From the NCBI GenBank assembly GCA_017386805.1, contig JAFOGM010000282.1, positions 1 to 6,546 of the forward strand: a stretch of DNA of 6,546 nt, written 5' to 3'. The translations under genes were made by a program, and so were the position numbers. This stretch comes from Bacillota bacterium. Its GTDB lineage: Bacteria > Bacillota > Clostridia > Peptostreptococcales > Anaerovoracaceae. The notes beneath the pieces were generated by a model. That model was not told the origin of the DNA, did not search any database, and saw nothing but the letters and a program-made list of their open reading frames with translations. Below are positions 1-6,229 of this stretch, piece by piece (positions within the stretch are counted from its first letter, which is position 1; each line of letters begins with the position of its first letter).

Positions 1-77
1 ATGCTTATCCAACAGAATTTCGGCAAAGGCCTGGCCAGCGTTACCAAAGCCCAGCATAGCTACTTTTAACGTTTCAT
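1..77 (-). CDS. Start of a Rossmann-fold NAD(P)-binding oxidoreductase, partial, apparent frameshift at its start
   Basis: Only the N-terminus is in the window. Reading leftward from base 72, the frame gives TLKVAMLGFGNAGQAFAEIL and continues to the edge. This is a first beta strand followed by the glycine-rich GxGxxG loop (GFGNAG) of a dinucleotide-binding fold. The form resembles homoserine dehydrogenase-type proteins, but too little is visible to name the enzyme. The best start signal is AAGGA at 89-85 (overlapping the synthetase stop), seven bases before ATG at 77-75. That ATG, however, reads Met-Lys-Arg-stop. One extra A in the AAA run at 74-72 would give Met-Lys-Thr-Leu-Lys-Val and join the fold. 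The in-frame ATG at 57-55 is the other possible start, but it would remove the first beta strand and lacks a good ribosome binding site. The gene lies 10 bases behind the synthetase stop, so co-transcription and translational coupling are likely. Confidence 0.6.
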
Positions 78-87
78 GGTTTCGTCC

Positions 88-1800
88 TTATCTCTTGATT
101 TTCTTGGTAGTGGTCTTATCGAACTCGGTGTCGCGGAGCTTGAAACGCTTTACGCGCTTGTAAGTGGACATCTGGTCGTTGGCGGTGTCGATTTCGTGCT
201 TGATCAGGGACTTCAGTTCCTCTTCGGTGAGGTCACCCTTCTGTTCCTTGATGTTGGCGAAGTCGGGGAAGATTTCTGCCCAGACGATGGTTTCGCCGGA
301 CTTTTCGTCATCTTTTCCGCGAACTACGACTTCGGCGATGAAGTCGCTCTTTGCCAGGTAGAATTCCACTTCTTCCGGGAAGATGTTCTTACCGTTCTTG
401 GTGACGATAACATTCTTCTTACGACCGCAGATGTAGAGGAAGCCATCTTCATCGAAGCGGCCGTAGTCTCCGGTGTGGAGCCAGCCGTCTCTCAGAACCT
501 TGGCGGTTTCTTCTTCGTTTTCGTAGTAACCCAGCATCACGGAATCACTCTTACAGATGATTTCGCCCACGCCGTTTTCGTCCATGTCGATGAGCTTGAC
601 GCGGGTTCCCGGAGTGGGGAGACCAACGGAAGCCGGCTTGGAGTAGCGGTCCATGTTTACAGAGATGATGGGTGCACATTCGGTCATGCCGTAGCCCTGG
701 AAGATATTGAAGCCCATAGCCTTAAAGTCTTCCACAACGTTGGGGTCGATAGCTGCGCCGCCGGCAATCAGAGTGCGCATGGTTCCGCCTAAGGCTGCGT
801 GAACATCTTTGAACAGGCTCTTGGTTGCCTTAGGGGGAAGGATGGACAGCTTCTTGGAGATGCTGATACCCTTTCGCATCTTGTCGGCCTTACCGCCCTG
901 TTCCGCCTTCTTCCAAACCTTCTTATGCATGGATTCGTAGATCAGGGGAACGGCGATGGTGACGGTTGCCTTGGCTTCCGCCATGTTCTTGGTGATGTAT
1001 TTCAGACCTTCGCAGTACGCAACGGTACAGCCCTGATAGAGACAAGTCATCTGCAGACAGGTCTGTTCGTAGGTGTGGTGCATGGGGAGAACGGACAGGG
1101 CCACTTCATCCGGAGCACTTACGTTCACGTACTTGGACATGTTATATACATTGGAAACAATGTTTTTATGGGAGAGCATAACGCCCTTGGCCAGACCGGT
1201 GGTACCGGAGGTGAACAGCAGGATCGCCATGACGTTGGGATCGATGACAGCGTTCACATAACTGTCGTCGCCGTGAGAGATCAGGTGACGGCCGCGGGCA
1301 ACCAGCTGAGGCATGGATTTCACGGTTTCGGTGTCTTCCTGTGCGTCCATGGAAATCAGGAATTCCAGGCTTTCCACCTGTTCCAGAGCCTGCATGACCT
1401 TCTTTTCCACCTTGGCGGAGTAGATCAGGGCGCTGGCGCCGGAGCGATTCAGTAAGTTGGCAATCTCGCCGGCCGGCAGTTCCTTGTCCAGAGGAACGGA
1501 TACGCCTACGCCGCAGACAGCTGCCATATGGGCAACCAGCCAGTCGTAGCGGTTGTCACCGATGACGGCGACTTTCTTTCCCTTTAAGCCCAGCTCCAGC
1601 AGAGCGGTACCCAGACCGTCCACATCGTCACGGAACTGACTGAAGGTGATGGGGAGGTAGGGGCCGCCGATGCGTTCCTTCACCAGATAGCCGGTCTTTT
1701 CACCGAAGAGCTGCGCGGTGGAGTAGAGCATCTGCTTCAAATCGCGGACTTCTCTGAATTCGTAAAGATTCTGTTTGTATTTTTCTAATTTTTTGTTCAT
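88..1800 (-). CDS. Long-chain acyl-CoA synthetase (AMP-forming fatty acid--CoA ligase)
   Basis: A 570-residue member of the ANL adenylate-forming superfamily. It should activate a fatty acid with ATP to an acyl-adenylate and transfer the acyl group to coenzyme A in the cytoplasm or at the inner membrane face. Visible motifs: the AMP-binding loop FTSGTTGLAKG at about 196-206; GYGMTE at 369-374, which contacts the adenylate; TGD at 443-445 and the hinge region GRKKN from 459; and a C-terminal KTTTKKIKR, where Lys567 takes the place of the catalytic lysine of the usual TxxGKIxR motif (Gly replaced by Lys just before it). Length and motif order match the bacterial FadD15-like long-chain group. 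The ATG at 1800-1798 is preferred, with AAGGA 12 bases upstream. A TTG at 1845 would add 15 residues but has no ribosome binding site. The chain-length preference cannot be read from sequence. The gene is divergent from rnf and leads into the Rossmann gene at the left edge. Confidence 0.9.
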   Translation of the reverse strand: MNKKLEKYKQNLYEFREVRDLKQMLYSTAQLFGEKTGYLVKERIGGPYLPITFSQFRDDVDGLGTALLELGLKGKKVAVIGDNRYDWLVAHMAAVCGVGVSVPLDKELPAGEIANLLNRSGASALIYSAKVEKKVMQALEQVESLEFLISMDAQEDTETVKSMPQLVARGRHLISHGDDSYVNAVIDPNVMAILLFTSGTTGLAKGVMLSHKNIVSNVYNMSKYVNVSAPDEVALSVLPMHHTYEQTCLQMTCLYQGCTVAYCEGLKYITKNMAEAKATVTIAVPLIYESMHKKVWKKAEQGGKADKMRKGISISKKLSILPPKATKSLFKDVHAALGGTMRTLIAGGAAIDPNVVEDFKAMGFNIFQGYGMTECAPIISVNMDRYSKPASVGLPTPGTRVKLIDMDENGVGEIICKSDSVMLGYYENEEETAKVLRDGWLHTGDYGRFDEDGFLYICGRKKNVIVTKNGKNIFPEEVEFYLAKSDFIAEVVVRGKDDEKSGETIVWAEIFPDFANIKEQKGDLTEEELKSLIKHEIDTANDQMSTYKRVKRFKLRDTEFDKTTTKKIKR

Positions 1801-1812
1801 GCGTTTTCGCGT

Positions 1813-1817
1813 TCCTT
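1813..1817 (-). promoter_or_regulatory. Ribosome binding site that decides the synthetase start
   Basis: The minus strand reads AAGGA here, 12 bases before the ATG at 1800-1798. The spacing is a little long, but the alternative starts further upstream (ATG at 1821-1819, TTG at 1845-1843) have no purine-rich match at the right distance. Confidence 0.55.
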
Positions 1818-1881
1818 TCATTTTAAACAAACGAGGAATTTCCAAATTATTTAAGATTGCAGAAATAATAACAGGTATCCC

Positions 1882-1912
1882 AGTATATTTCTGATTTGTA
1901 CGAAATTTTCAA
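1882..1912 (-). promoter_or_regulatory. Second candidate promoter for the acyl-CoA synthetase
   Basis: On the minus strand a TTGAAA (1912-1907) is followed after 19 bases by TATACT (1887-1882). Both hexamers are 5/6 matches to the sigma-70/sigma-A consensus, but the spacer is longer than the preferred 17. If used, transcription would start near base 1875, giving a leader of about 75 bases, and the 18-bp palindrome would sit just upstream of the -35 box. It competes with the candidate at 1941-1970, and sequence alone does not decide between them. Confidence 0.35.
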
Positions 1913-1930
1913 ATGTTGTTAAGTCAACAT
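1913..1930. promoter_or_regulatory. 18-bp palindrome, candidate operator for the acyl-CoA synthetase gene
   Basis: ATGTTG and CAACAT form perfect 6-base arms around a 6-base centre. An inverted repeat of this size and symmetry suits a dimeric repressor. It lies between the two candidate leftward promoters: about 4 bases past the predicted start of the upstream one, and touching the -35 of the other. From either, a bound protein could block transcription of the synthetase. I do not recognise it as the site of a named regulator. As an RNA hairpin it would be weak (6 bp, AT-rich), so a DNA site is the better reading. Confidence 0.45.
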
Positions 1931-1940
1931 CTTAGGGTGT

Positions 1941-1970
1941 ATTGTATCATTTTTGATGGGGTAAATGCAA
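1941..1970 (-). promoter_or_regulatory. Candidate promoter for the acyl-CoA synthetase
   Basis: On the minus strand TTGCAT (1970-1965) is followed after 18 bases by TACAAT (1946-1941). The -10 is a 5/6 match and the -35 keeps the important TTG. The predicted start is near base 1934, which leaves a leader of about 134 bases and places the 18-bp palindrome over the first transcribed bases. Confidence 0.45.
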
Positions 1971-2001
1971 TAGTTTGAATGTGATGATTTCCTAAAAACT
2001 C

Positions 2002-2030
2002 TTTACAATTCCGACAAAAAGGTGTATTCT
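2002..2030 (+). promoter_or_regulatory. Promoter of the rnf operon
   Basis: TTTACA at 2002-2007 and TATTCT at 2025-2030 are separated by exactly 17 bases, the optimal sigma-70/sigma-A spacing. The -35 is a 5/6 match and the -10 a 4/6 match. Transcription should begin near base 2037, giving a leader of about 96 bases before rnfC. No better rightward pair was found between the two divergent genes. Confidence 0.6.
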
Positions 2031-2036
2031 AGTTTA

Positions 2037-2082
2037 GCGTAGGTTTTTATGCGTTTTTTTTGATGTGCGCAAAAATCTATGC
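2037..2082 (+). promoter_or_regulatory. Long stem-loop at the predicted 5' end of the rnf mRNA
   Basis: Bases 2037-2048 (GCGTAGGTTTTT) can pair with 2071-2082 (AAAAATCTATGC) as 12 continuous base pairs, two of them G-U. After a two-base bulge (2049-2050), 2051-2054 can pair with 2067-2070 for four more pairs, the last G-U. The apical loop is U-rich. The base of the stem coincides with the predicted transcription start. No U-tract follows the stem as it would for an intrinsic terminator, and the rnfC ribosome binding site (AAGGAG, 2117-2122) lies outside it. An mRNA-stabilising 5' hairpin or a regulatory leader are the likely roles. No known riboswitch class is recognised. Confidence 0.45.
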
Positions 2083-2132
2083 ACCTTTTCAGCTACTATT
2101 TTTGACAAGGATAGATAAGGAGAGAAGAGTTT

Positions 2133-3449
2133 ATGAGTTCTGTTCAAAAACATCTGAAGGGTATCCATGTCGACCATTGCAAGAACACCGCAGGCTGCGC
2201 GATCACTCCGATTGCTCTGCCGGAAAAGGTGTACATTCCGATGAGTCAGCACATTGGTGCCCCCTGCCAGCCGACAGTTGCCGTAGGCGATCACGTTAAG
2301 GTTGGTCAGGTCATCGGGGACAATGCTGCTCCGGTGTGTGCTCCGATCCACGCGAGTGTATCGGGCGAAGTAACGGCCATCGAACAGAAGATGACCGCAC
2401 AGGGTCGTGTAGACACTGTAATCGTAATTACTGCTGATGGTAAGCAGGAACCCGCTGAAACCGTAGTTCCTCCCGTAGTAACCAACAAGGAAGAATTCCT
2501 GAAGGCTGTTAGAGCTTCTGGTGCTGTTGGCCTGGGCGGTGCAGGTTTCCCCACCCACATCAAGTTCAACCCCAGAAATCCTGAAGAAGTTGACACCCTG
2601 ATCGTAAACGGTGCAGAATGCGAACCGTACATCACTGTTGACCACCAGAACATGGTTGTAAATGCTCAGGACATCATGGACGGTATGTTACATACTATCC
2701 ACTTCCTGAACCTGAAGAAGGGTATCATTGGTATCGAAACCAACAAGCCGGATGCGATCGCTATGTTCAAGGAACTGTTTGGTGGTCACCCGGAACTGGA
2801 AGTTGCAGAACTGCAGCAGCAGTATCCGCAGGGTGCAGAACGTGTTCTGTGCTACGAAACCACCGGTAAGCACCTGATCGCAGGTAAGCTGCCCGCTGAC
2901 GTTGGTGTGATCATCTCCAACGTTTCCACCATCATGAAGATCGAACAGTTCCTGAAGACTGGTATGCCTCTGGTTACCAAGAGCATCACCGTTGACGGTA
3001 ATGCTGTTACCAATCCTCAGAACGTGGAAGCTCCCATCGGTACTCCGCTGACCGAAGTGATCGGTTTCTGCGGCGGCTACAAGGGCGAACCCAAGAAGAT
3101 CATCCTGGGTGGTCCGATGATGGGTCGTGCAATCCCCAATGACGACGTATGCGTTGTTAAGGGTACCAGTGCAATTCTGGTATTCGACGAAGCTTTCGCT
3201 CAGATCAACCCTGAAACCGCTTGCATCAACTGTGGTCGCTGCGTAAAGGCATGCCCCATGAACCTGGTGCCGGCTCAGATCTACAAGGCTTATGTAAATA
3301 AGGACCTGGAAGCACTGAATAAGTACCATGCAATGACCTGCATGAGCTGCGGTTGCTGTACCTATGTATGCCCCGCAAGAAAGCAGCTGAGCTTCATCAA
3401 TGGTAACTTAGTTAAGGGCTTTGTTAACTCGCAAGGAGGAAAGAAATAA
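2133..3449 (+). CDS. rnfC: Rnf complex subunit RnfC (NADH/FMN and 4Fe-4S subunit)
   Basis: 438 residues, the normal length for the compact Firmicutes form without the long C-terminal repeats of gamma-proteobacterial RnfC. RnfC is the cytoplasmic subunit where NAD+ is reduced by FMN. Visible parts: an N-terminal region with the family's IPMSQHIGAP segment (35-44); the glycine-rich GLGGAGFPT at 133-141 followed by NGAECEPY at 159-166, the nucleotide/FMN-binding core shared with NuoF; and two C-terminal 4Fe-4S motifs, C364-C367-C370-C374P and C403-C406-C409-C413P. Extra cysteines at 16, 22 and 45 fall outside these motifs. The ATG has AAGGAG ten bases upstream and is the first gene of the operon. 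The stop overlaps the rnfD start by one base. Confidence 0.96.
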   Translation: MSSVQKHLKGIHVDHCKNTAGCAITPIALPEKVYIPMSQHIGAPCQPTVAVGDHVKVGQVIGDNAAPVCAPIHASVSGEVTAIEQKMTAQGRVDTVIVITADGKQEPAETVVPPVVTNKEEFLKAVRASGAVGLGGAGFPTHIKFNPRNPEEVDTLIVNGAECEPYITVDHQNMVVNAQDIMDGMLHTIHFLNLKKGIIGIETNKPDAIAMFKELFGGHPELEVAELQQQYPQGAERVLCYETTGKHLIAGKLPADVGVIISNVSTIMKIEQFLKTGMPLVTKSITVDGNAVTNPQNVEAPIGTPLTEVIGFCGGYKGEPKKIILGGPMMGRAIPNDDVCVVKGTSAILVFDEAFAQINPETACINCGRCVKACPMNLVPAQIYKAYVNKDLEALNKYHAMTCMSCGCCTYVCPARKQLSFINGNLVKGFVNSQGGKK

Positions 3450-4402
3450 TGAACAAGCGTAATTTAATTGTTTCTTCCGCACCTCACGTAGTGTCTCCGG
3501 TCAATACTTCCCGCATCATGCTGGATGTAATCATCGCACTGGTACCTGCAGTTGCTATGGCTACTTTCGTATTCGGCATGAGAGCACTGCTGCTGACTGC
3601 TGTATGTGCGGCTTCCTGCGTATTCTTCGAATATGCAGTTGAAAAGATCTTAAAGCGTGACGTTACCATCGGTGACCTGTCCGCTGCTGTAACCGGCGTG
3701 ATCTTATCTCTGAACCTGCCCGCTAACCTGCCTTTCTGGATGGCTTGCGTAGGTTCCTTCATTGCTATCGTTATCGTTAAGCAGCTGTTCGGTGGTATGG
3801 GTCAGAACTTTGCTAACCCCGCAATCACCGCTCGTGTTGCTCTGTTCATCGGTTTTGCTACCGCTATGACCAACTTCCCGCTGCCCGTTGCTCAGCAGAC
3901 TGCTGATGCGATCACCGGCGCTACCCCCCTGGCTCTGTTCGCTAAGGGTCTGGAAGTTCCCTCCAACGGTGCAATGTTCTTCGGTACCATCGGCGGTTCC
4001 ATGGGTGAAACTTCTGCTCTGGCTCTGCTGATCGGTGGTGCTTACCTGCTGTTCAAGAAGGTAATCGAACCCACCATCCCCGCATGCTTCATCGGTACTG
4101 TAGCTGTTATGGCTCTGCTGACCGGTAATGACCCCATCTTCCACGTATGTGCAGGTGGTGTAATGCTGGGTGCGATCTTCATGGCTACCGACTATGTAAC
4201 TTCTCCGATCACCACCAAGGGTAAGGTGATCTTCGGTGTTGGCTGTGGTCTGCTGACCATGATCATCCGTCTGTATGCTTCCTATCCGGAAGGCGTATCC
4301 TTCGCGATCCTGATCATGAACATTCTGACCCCGCACATCGACAACCTGACAATTCCTGCGCTGAACGGCGTTCCCAAGGAAAAGAAAGGCGGTGACAAAT
4401 AA
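3449..4402 (+). CDS. rnfD: Rnf complex subunit RnfD (membrane subunit with covalent FMN)
   Basis: 317 residues, an integral membrane protein homologous to NqrB. Hydrophobic segments run through most of the chain (for example about 25-60, 95-112, 190-202, 210-225, 235-250 and 258-275). The sequence AITGATPLAL (154-163) holds the S/T-G-A-T site at which FMN is attached by a phosphoester bond to threonine, here Thr159. GGMGQNFANPA (115-125) and TDYVTSPIT (247-255) are further family blocks. In the complex it takes part in electron flow across the membrane and in ion transport. AAGGAGG at 3433-3439 lies nine bases before the ATG, and the start overlaps the rnfC stop (TAATG). FMN attachment would need an ApbE-type flavin transferase, which is not in this window. 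Confidence 0.96.
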   Translation: MNKRNLIVSSAPHVVSPVNTSRIMLDVIIALVPAVAMATFVFGMRALLLTAVCAASCVFFEYAVEKILKRDVTIGDLSAAVTGVILSLNLPANLPFWMACVGSFIAIVIVKQLFGGMGQNFANPAITARVALFIGFATAMTNFPLPVAQQTADAITGATPLALFAKGLEVPSNGAMFFGTIGGSMGETSALALLIGGAYLLFKKVIEPTIPACFIGTVAVMALLTGNDPIFHVCAGGVMLGAIFMATDYVTSPITTKGKVIFGVGCGLLTMIIRLYASYPEGVSFAILIMNILTPHIDNLTIPALNGVPKEKKGGDK

Positions 4403-4950
4403 TGAATAAGGATATGATGAAACCTACTATCGTTCTGCTCGTTATCTGTCTGGTCGCTGCTGCTGCTCTGGCTGGTACTTACCAGTTCACTAAGCCCATG
4501 ATCGATGAGATCAATGCAAGAATGGCTGCAGAAGCTCGTATGGAAGTACTGGCTGCTGCTGATAATTTCGAACAGATGGATGTTGCACTGGTTGACGGTG
4601 TAACTGAAGTCTACAAGGCTACCAACGGCGCTGGTGTGGTTGTTACTTCCGCATCCAAGGGCTTCGGTGGTGCGGTAACCGTTATGACCGGTTTCGATGC
4701 TGAAGGCAAGATCACCGGCGTTAAGGTTACCGATGCTTCTCAGGAAACTCCGGGTCTGGGTTCCAAGGCTACTCTGCCCGCTTACACCGGCCAGTTCGCA
4801 GGTGCTACCACCGTTGGCTTCGGTGAAGCTGCTACTGGCGATGAAACCAGAATCGATGGCGTTTCCGGCGCAACCTATACCTCTACTGCTGTGTTCAACG
4901 CAGTTGATGCTGCTGTTGCGCAGTTTGCTGAATTAGGAGGTGCTTTCTAA
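4402..4950 (+). CDS. rnfG: Rnf complex subunit RnfG (extracytoplasmic covalent-FMN subunit)
   Basis: 182 residues, homologous to NqrC. One N-terminal transmembrane helix (about 8-27) anchors a soluble FMN-binding domain that faces the outside of the cytoplasmic membrane. ETPGLGSK (115-122) and DGVSGATYTS (152-161) are the family motifs; Thr158 in SGAT is the predicted covalent FMN site. The protein is alanine-rich, as many short RnfG proteins are. The ATG overlaps the rnfD stop by one base. Its ribosome binding site, AAGGCGGTG at 4386-4394, is the weakest in the operon, so translation probably depends on coupling to rnfD. Confidence 0.95.
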   Translation: MNKDMMKPTIVLLVICLVAAAALAGTYQFTKPMIDEINARMAAEARMEVLAAADNFEQMDVALVDGVTEVYKATNGAGVVVTSASKGFGGAVTVMTGFDAEGKITGVKVTDASQETPGLGSKATLPAYTGQFAGATTVGFGEAATGDETRIDGVSGATYTSTAVFNAVDAAVAQFAELGGAF

Positions 4951-5624
4951 TGGAAAAGAAGAGTAAGTTAAGCATCTTACTGAACGGTATCATTAAGGAA
5001 AACCCGACCTTCATCCTGGTTCTGGGTACCTGTCCGACCATCGCTGTTACCACTCAGGCATTCAATGGTCTGGGTATGGGTCTGTGCGTAACCCTGGTAC
5101 TGATGTGCTCCAACATCTTTATTTCTGCACTGAAGAAGATCATTCCCGATACCGTACGTATCCCGTGCTATATCGTAGTAATCGCTACTTTCGTAACCAT
5201 CGTACAGTTCCTGCTGCAGGCGTTCTTACCGGATCTGAATAAGTCTCTGGGCGTATTCATTCCGCTGATCGTAGTAAACTGCATCATTCTGGGCCGTGCC
5301 GAAATGTTCGCTAACAAGAACTCCGTTGTAGACTCTGCTATGGACGGTATCGGTATGGGTCTGGGTTGTACTCTGGCTCTGACCTTAGTAGGTACCATCC
5401 GTGAAATCATCGGCAGCGGTACCTGGATGGGCATCACTCTGACCGCTAACATGATCACTCCCTTTGGTCTGCTGATCCTGGCTCCCGGTGGTTTCTTCGT
5501 ATACGGTCTGATGATCGCTGTTATGAACAAGATCACCAAGGGTGGCGTAAAGAGAAAGAGCTTCGACTGCGAAGGTTGCCCCACCGCTTCTGCTTGTCAG
5601 AATAAGGAAGGAGGCTGTAACTAA
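4950..5624 (+). CDS. rnfE: Rnf complex subunit RnfE (membrane subunit)
   Basis: 224 residues, homologous to NqrD, with about six transmembrane helices. Cys28 in GTCPT and Cys111 in NCIILGRAE are the conserved pair that, with the matching pair of RnfA, is thought to hold an iron-sulfur centre within the membrane and to carry electrons between the two sides. GRAE (115-118) distinguishes it from RnfA. The last 20 residues, past the final helix and the basic stretch KRK at 201-203, hold four more cysteines (207, 210, 216, 223), a tail that is absent from the NqrD core. AGGAGGTG at 4935-4942 precedes the ATG, which overlaps the rnfG stop by one base. Confidence 0.95.
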   Translation: MEKKSKLSILLNGIIKENPTFILVLGTCPTIAVTTQAFNGLGMGLCVTLVLMCSNIFISALKKIIPDTVRIPCYIVVIATFVTIVQFLLQAFLPDLNKSLGVFIPLIVVNCIILGRAEMFANKNSVVDSAMDGIGMGLGCTLALTLVGTIREIIGSGTWMGITLTANMITPFGLLILAPGGFFVYGLMIAVMNKITKGGVKRKSFDCEGCPTASACQNKEGGCN

Positions 5625-6217
5625 TGGCTGAAATGCTGAAAGTAATTCTCGCGGCTGTTCTGGTTAACAACTGCGTTCTGGTACAGTTCCTGGGTATCTG
5701 TCCGTTCCTGGGTGTATCCAAGAAGATGGACTCCGCTGTAGGTATGTCTCTGGCTGTAACCTTCGTTATGGCTCTGGCTACTGCAGCTACCTGGCCGATC
5801 CAGACATTCCTGCTGGATCCCAACGGTCTGGGCTATTTACAGACCATCGTATTCATCCTGGTAATCGCTGCTCTGGTACAGCTGGTAGAAATCGCTCTGA
5901 AGAAGTACATGCCTTCTCTGCATAAGTCTCTGGGTGTATTCCTGCCCCTGATCACCACCAACTGTGCGGTTCTGGGTGTCTGCATCAACAACATCAGCGC
6001 AGGTTATGGTTTCCTGACTGCAATGATGAACTCTATCGGTACTGGTCTCGGATTCCTGCTGGCTATGGTAATCTTCTCCGGCGTTCGTCAGAGAATTGAA
6101 CATAACAACATTCCGGAATCCTTCAAGGGTGTTCCCATTACGCTGATCGCTGCCTCTGTTCTGGCTCTGGCCTTCATGGGCTTCTCCGGCGTAATTGACG
6201 GCATCTTTGGTGCGTAA
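5624..6217 (+). CDS. rnfA: Rnf complex subunit RnfA (membrane subunit)
   Basis: 197 residues, homologous to NqrE, with six predicted transmembrane helices. The N-terminal NNCVLVQFLGICPFLGVS (15-32) and TTNCAVLGVC (111-120) are near-invariant blocks; Cys26 and Cys114 are the partners of Cys28 and Cys111 of RnfE. RnfA and RnfE are distant relatives that insert in opposite orientation and form a pseudo-symmetric pair in the membrane core. AAGGAGG at 5608-5614 lies nine bases before the ATG, which overlaps the rnfE stop by one base. The stop codon is itself part of the ribosome binding site of rnfB. Confidence 0.96.
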   Translation: MAEMLKVILAAVLVNNCVLVQFLGICPFLGVSKKMDSAVGMSLAVTFVMALATAATWPIQTFLLDPNGLGYLQTIVFILVIAALVQLVEIALKKYMPSLHKSLGVFLPLITTNCAVLGVCINNISAGYGFLTAMMNSIGTGLGFLLAMVIFSGVRQRIEHNNIPESFKGVPITLIAASVLALAFMGFSGVIDGIFGA

Positions 6218-6229
6218 GGAGGTGCGACT

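Noticed and set aside
76..1455. Plus-strand open frames at 76-792 and 799-1455
   Set aside because: They lie antisense to the synthetase, whose motifs are unmistakable, and show no family signature or ribosome binding site.
1913..1930. Rex (NADH-sensing repressor) site at the palindrome
   Set aside because: TTGTTAA matches one half-site, but the second half at the required four-base spacing matches only 2 of 7 positions.
2037..2090. Intrinsic terminator in the rnf leader
   Set aside because: The stem is AU-rich near its loop, and no run of U follows the 3' arm (ACCTTTTC only).
2102..2130. TTGACA just upstream of rnfC as a -35 box
   Set aside because: No acceptable -10 follows at 16-18 bases; the position falls in the ribosome binding region and leaves no room for a leader.
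2034..4336. Minus-strand open frames under rnfC and rnfD
   Set aside because: They are antisense to well-conserved rnf genes, have no ribosome binding sites, and their composition is low in recognisable protein features.
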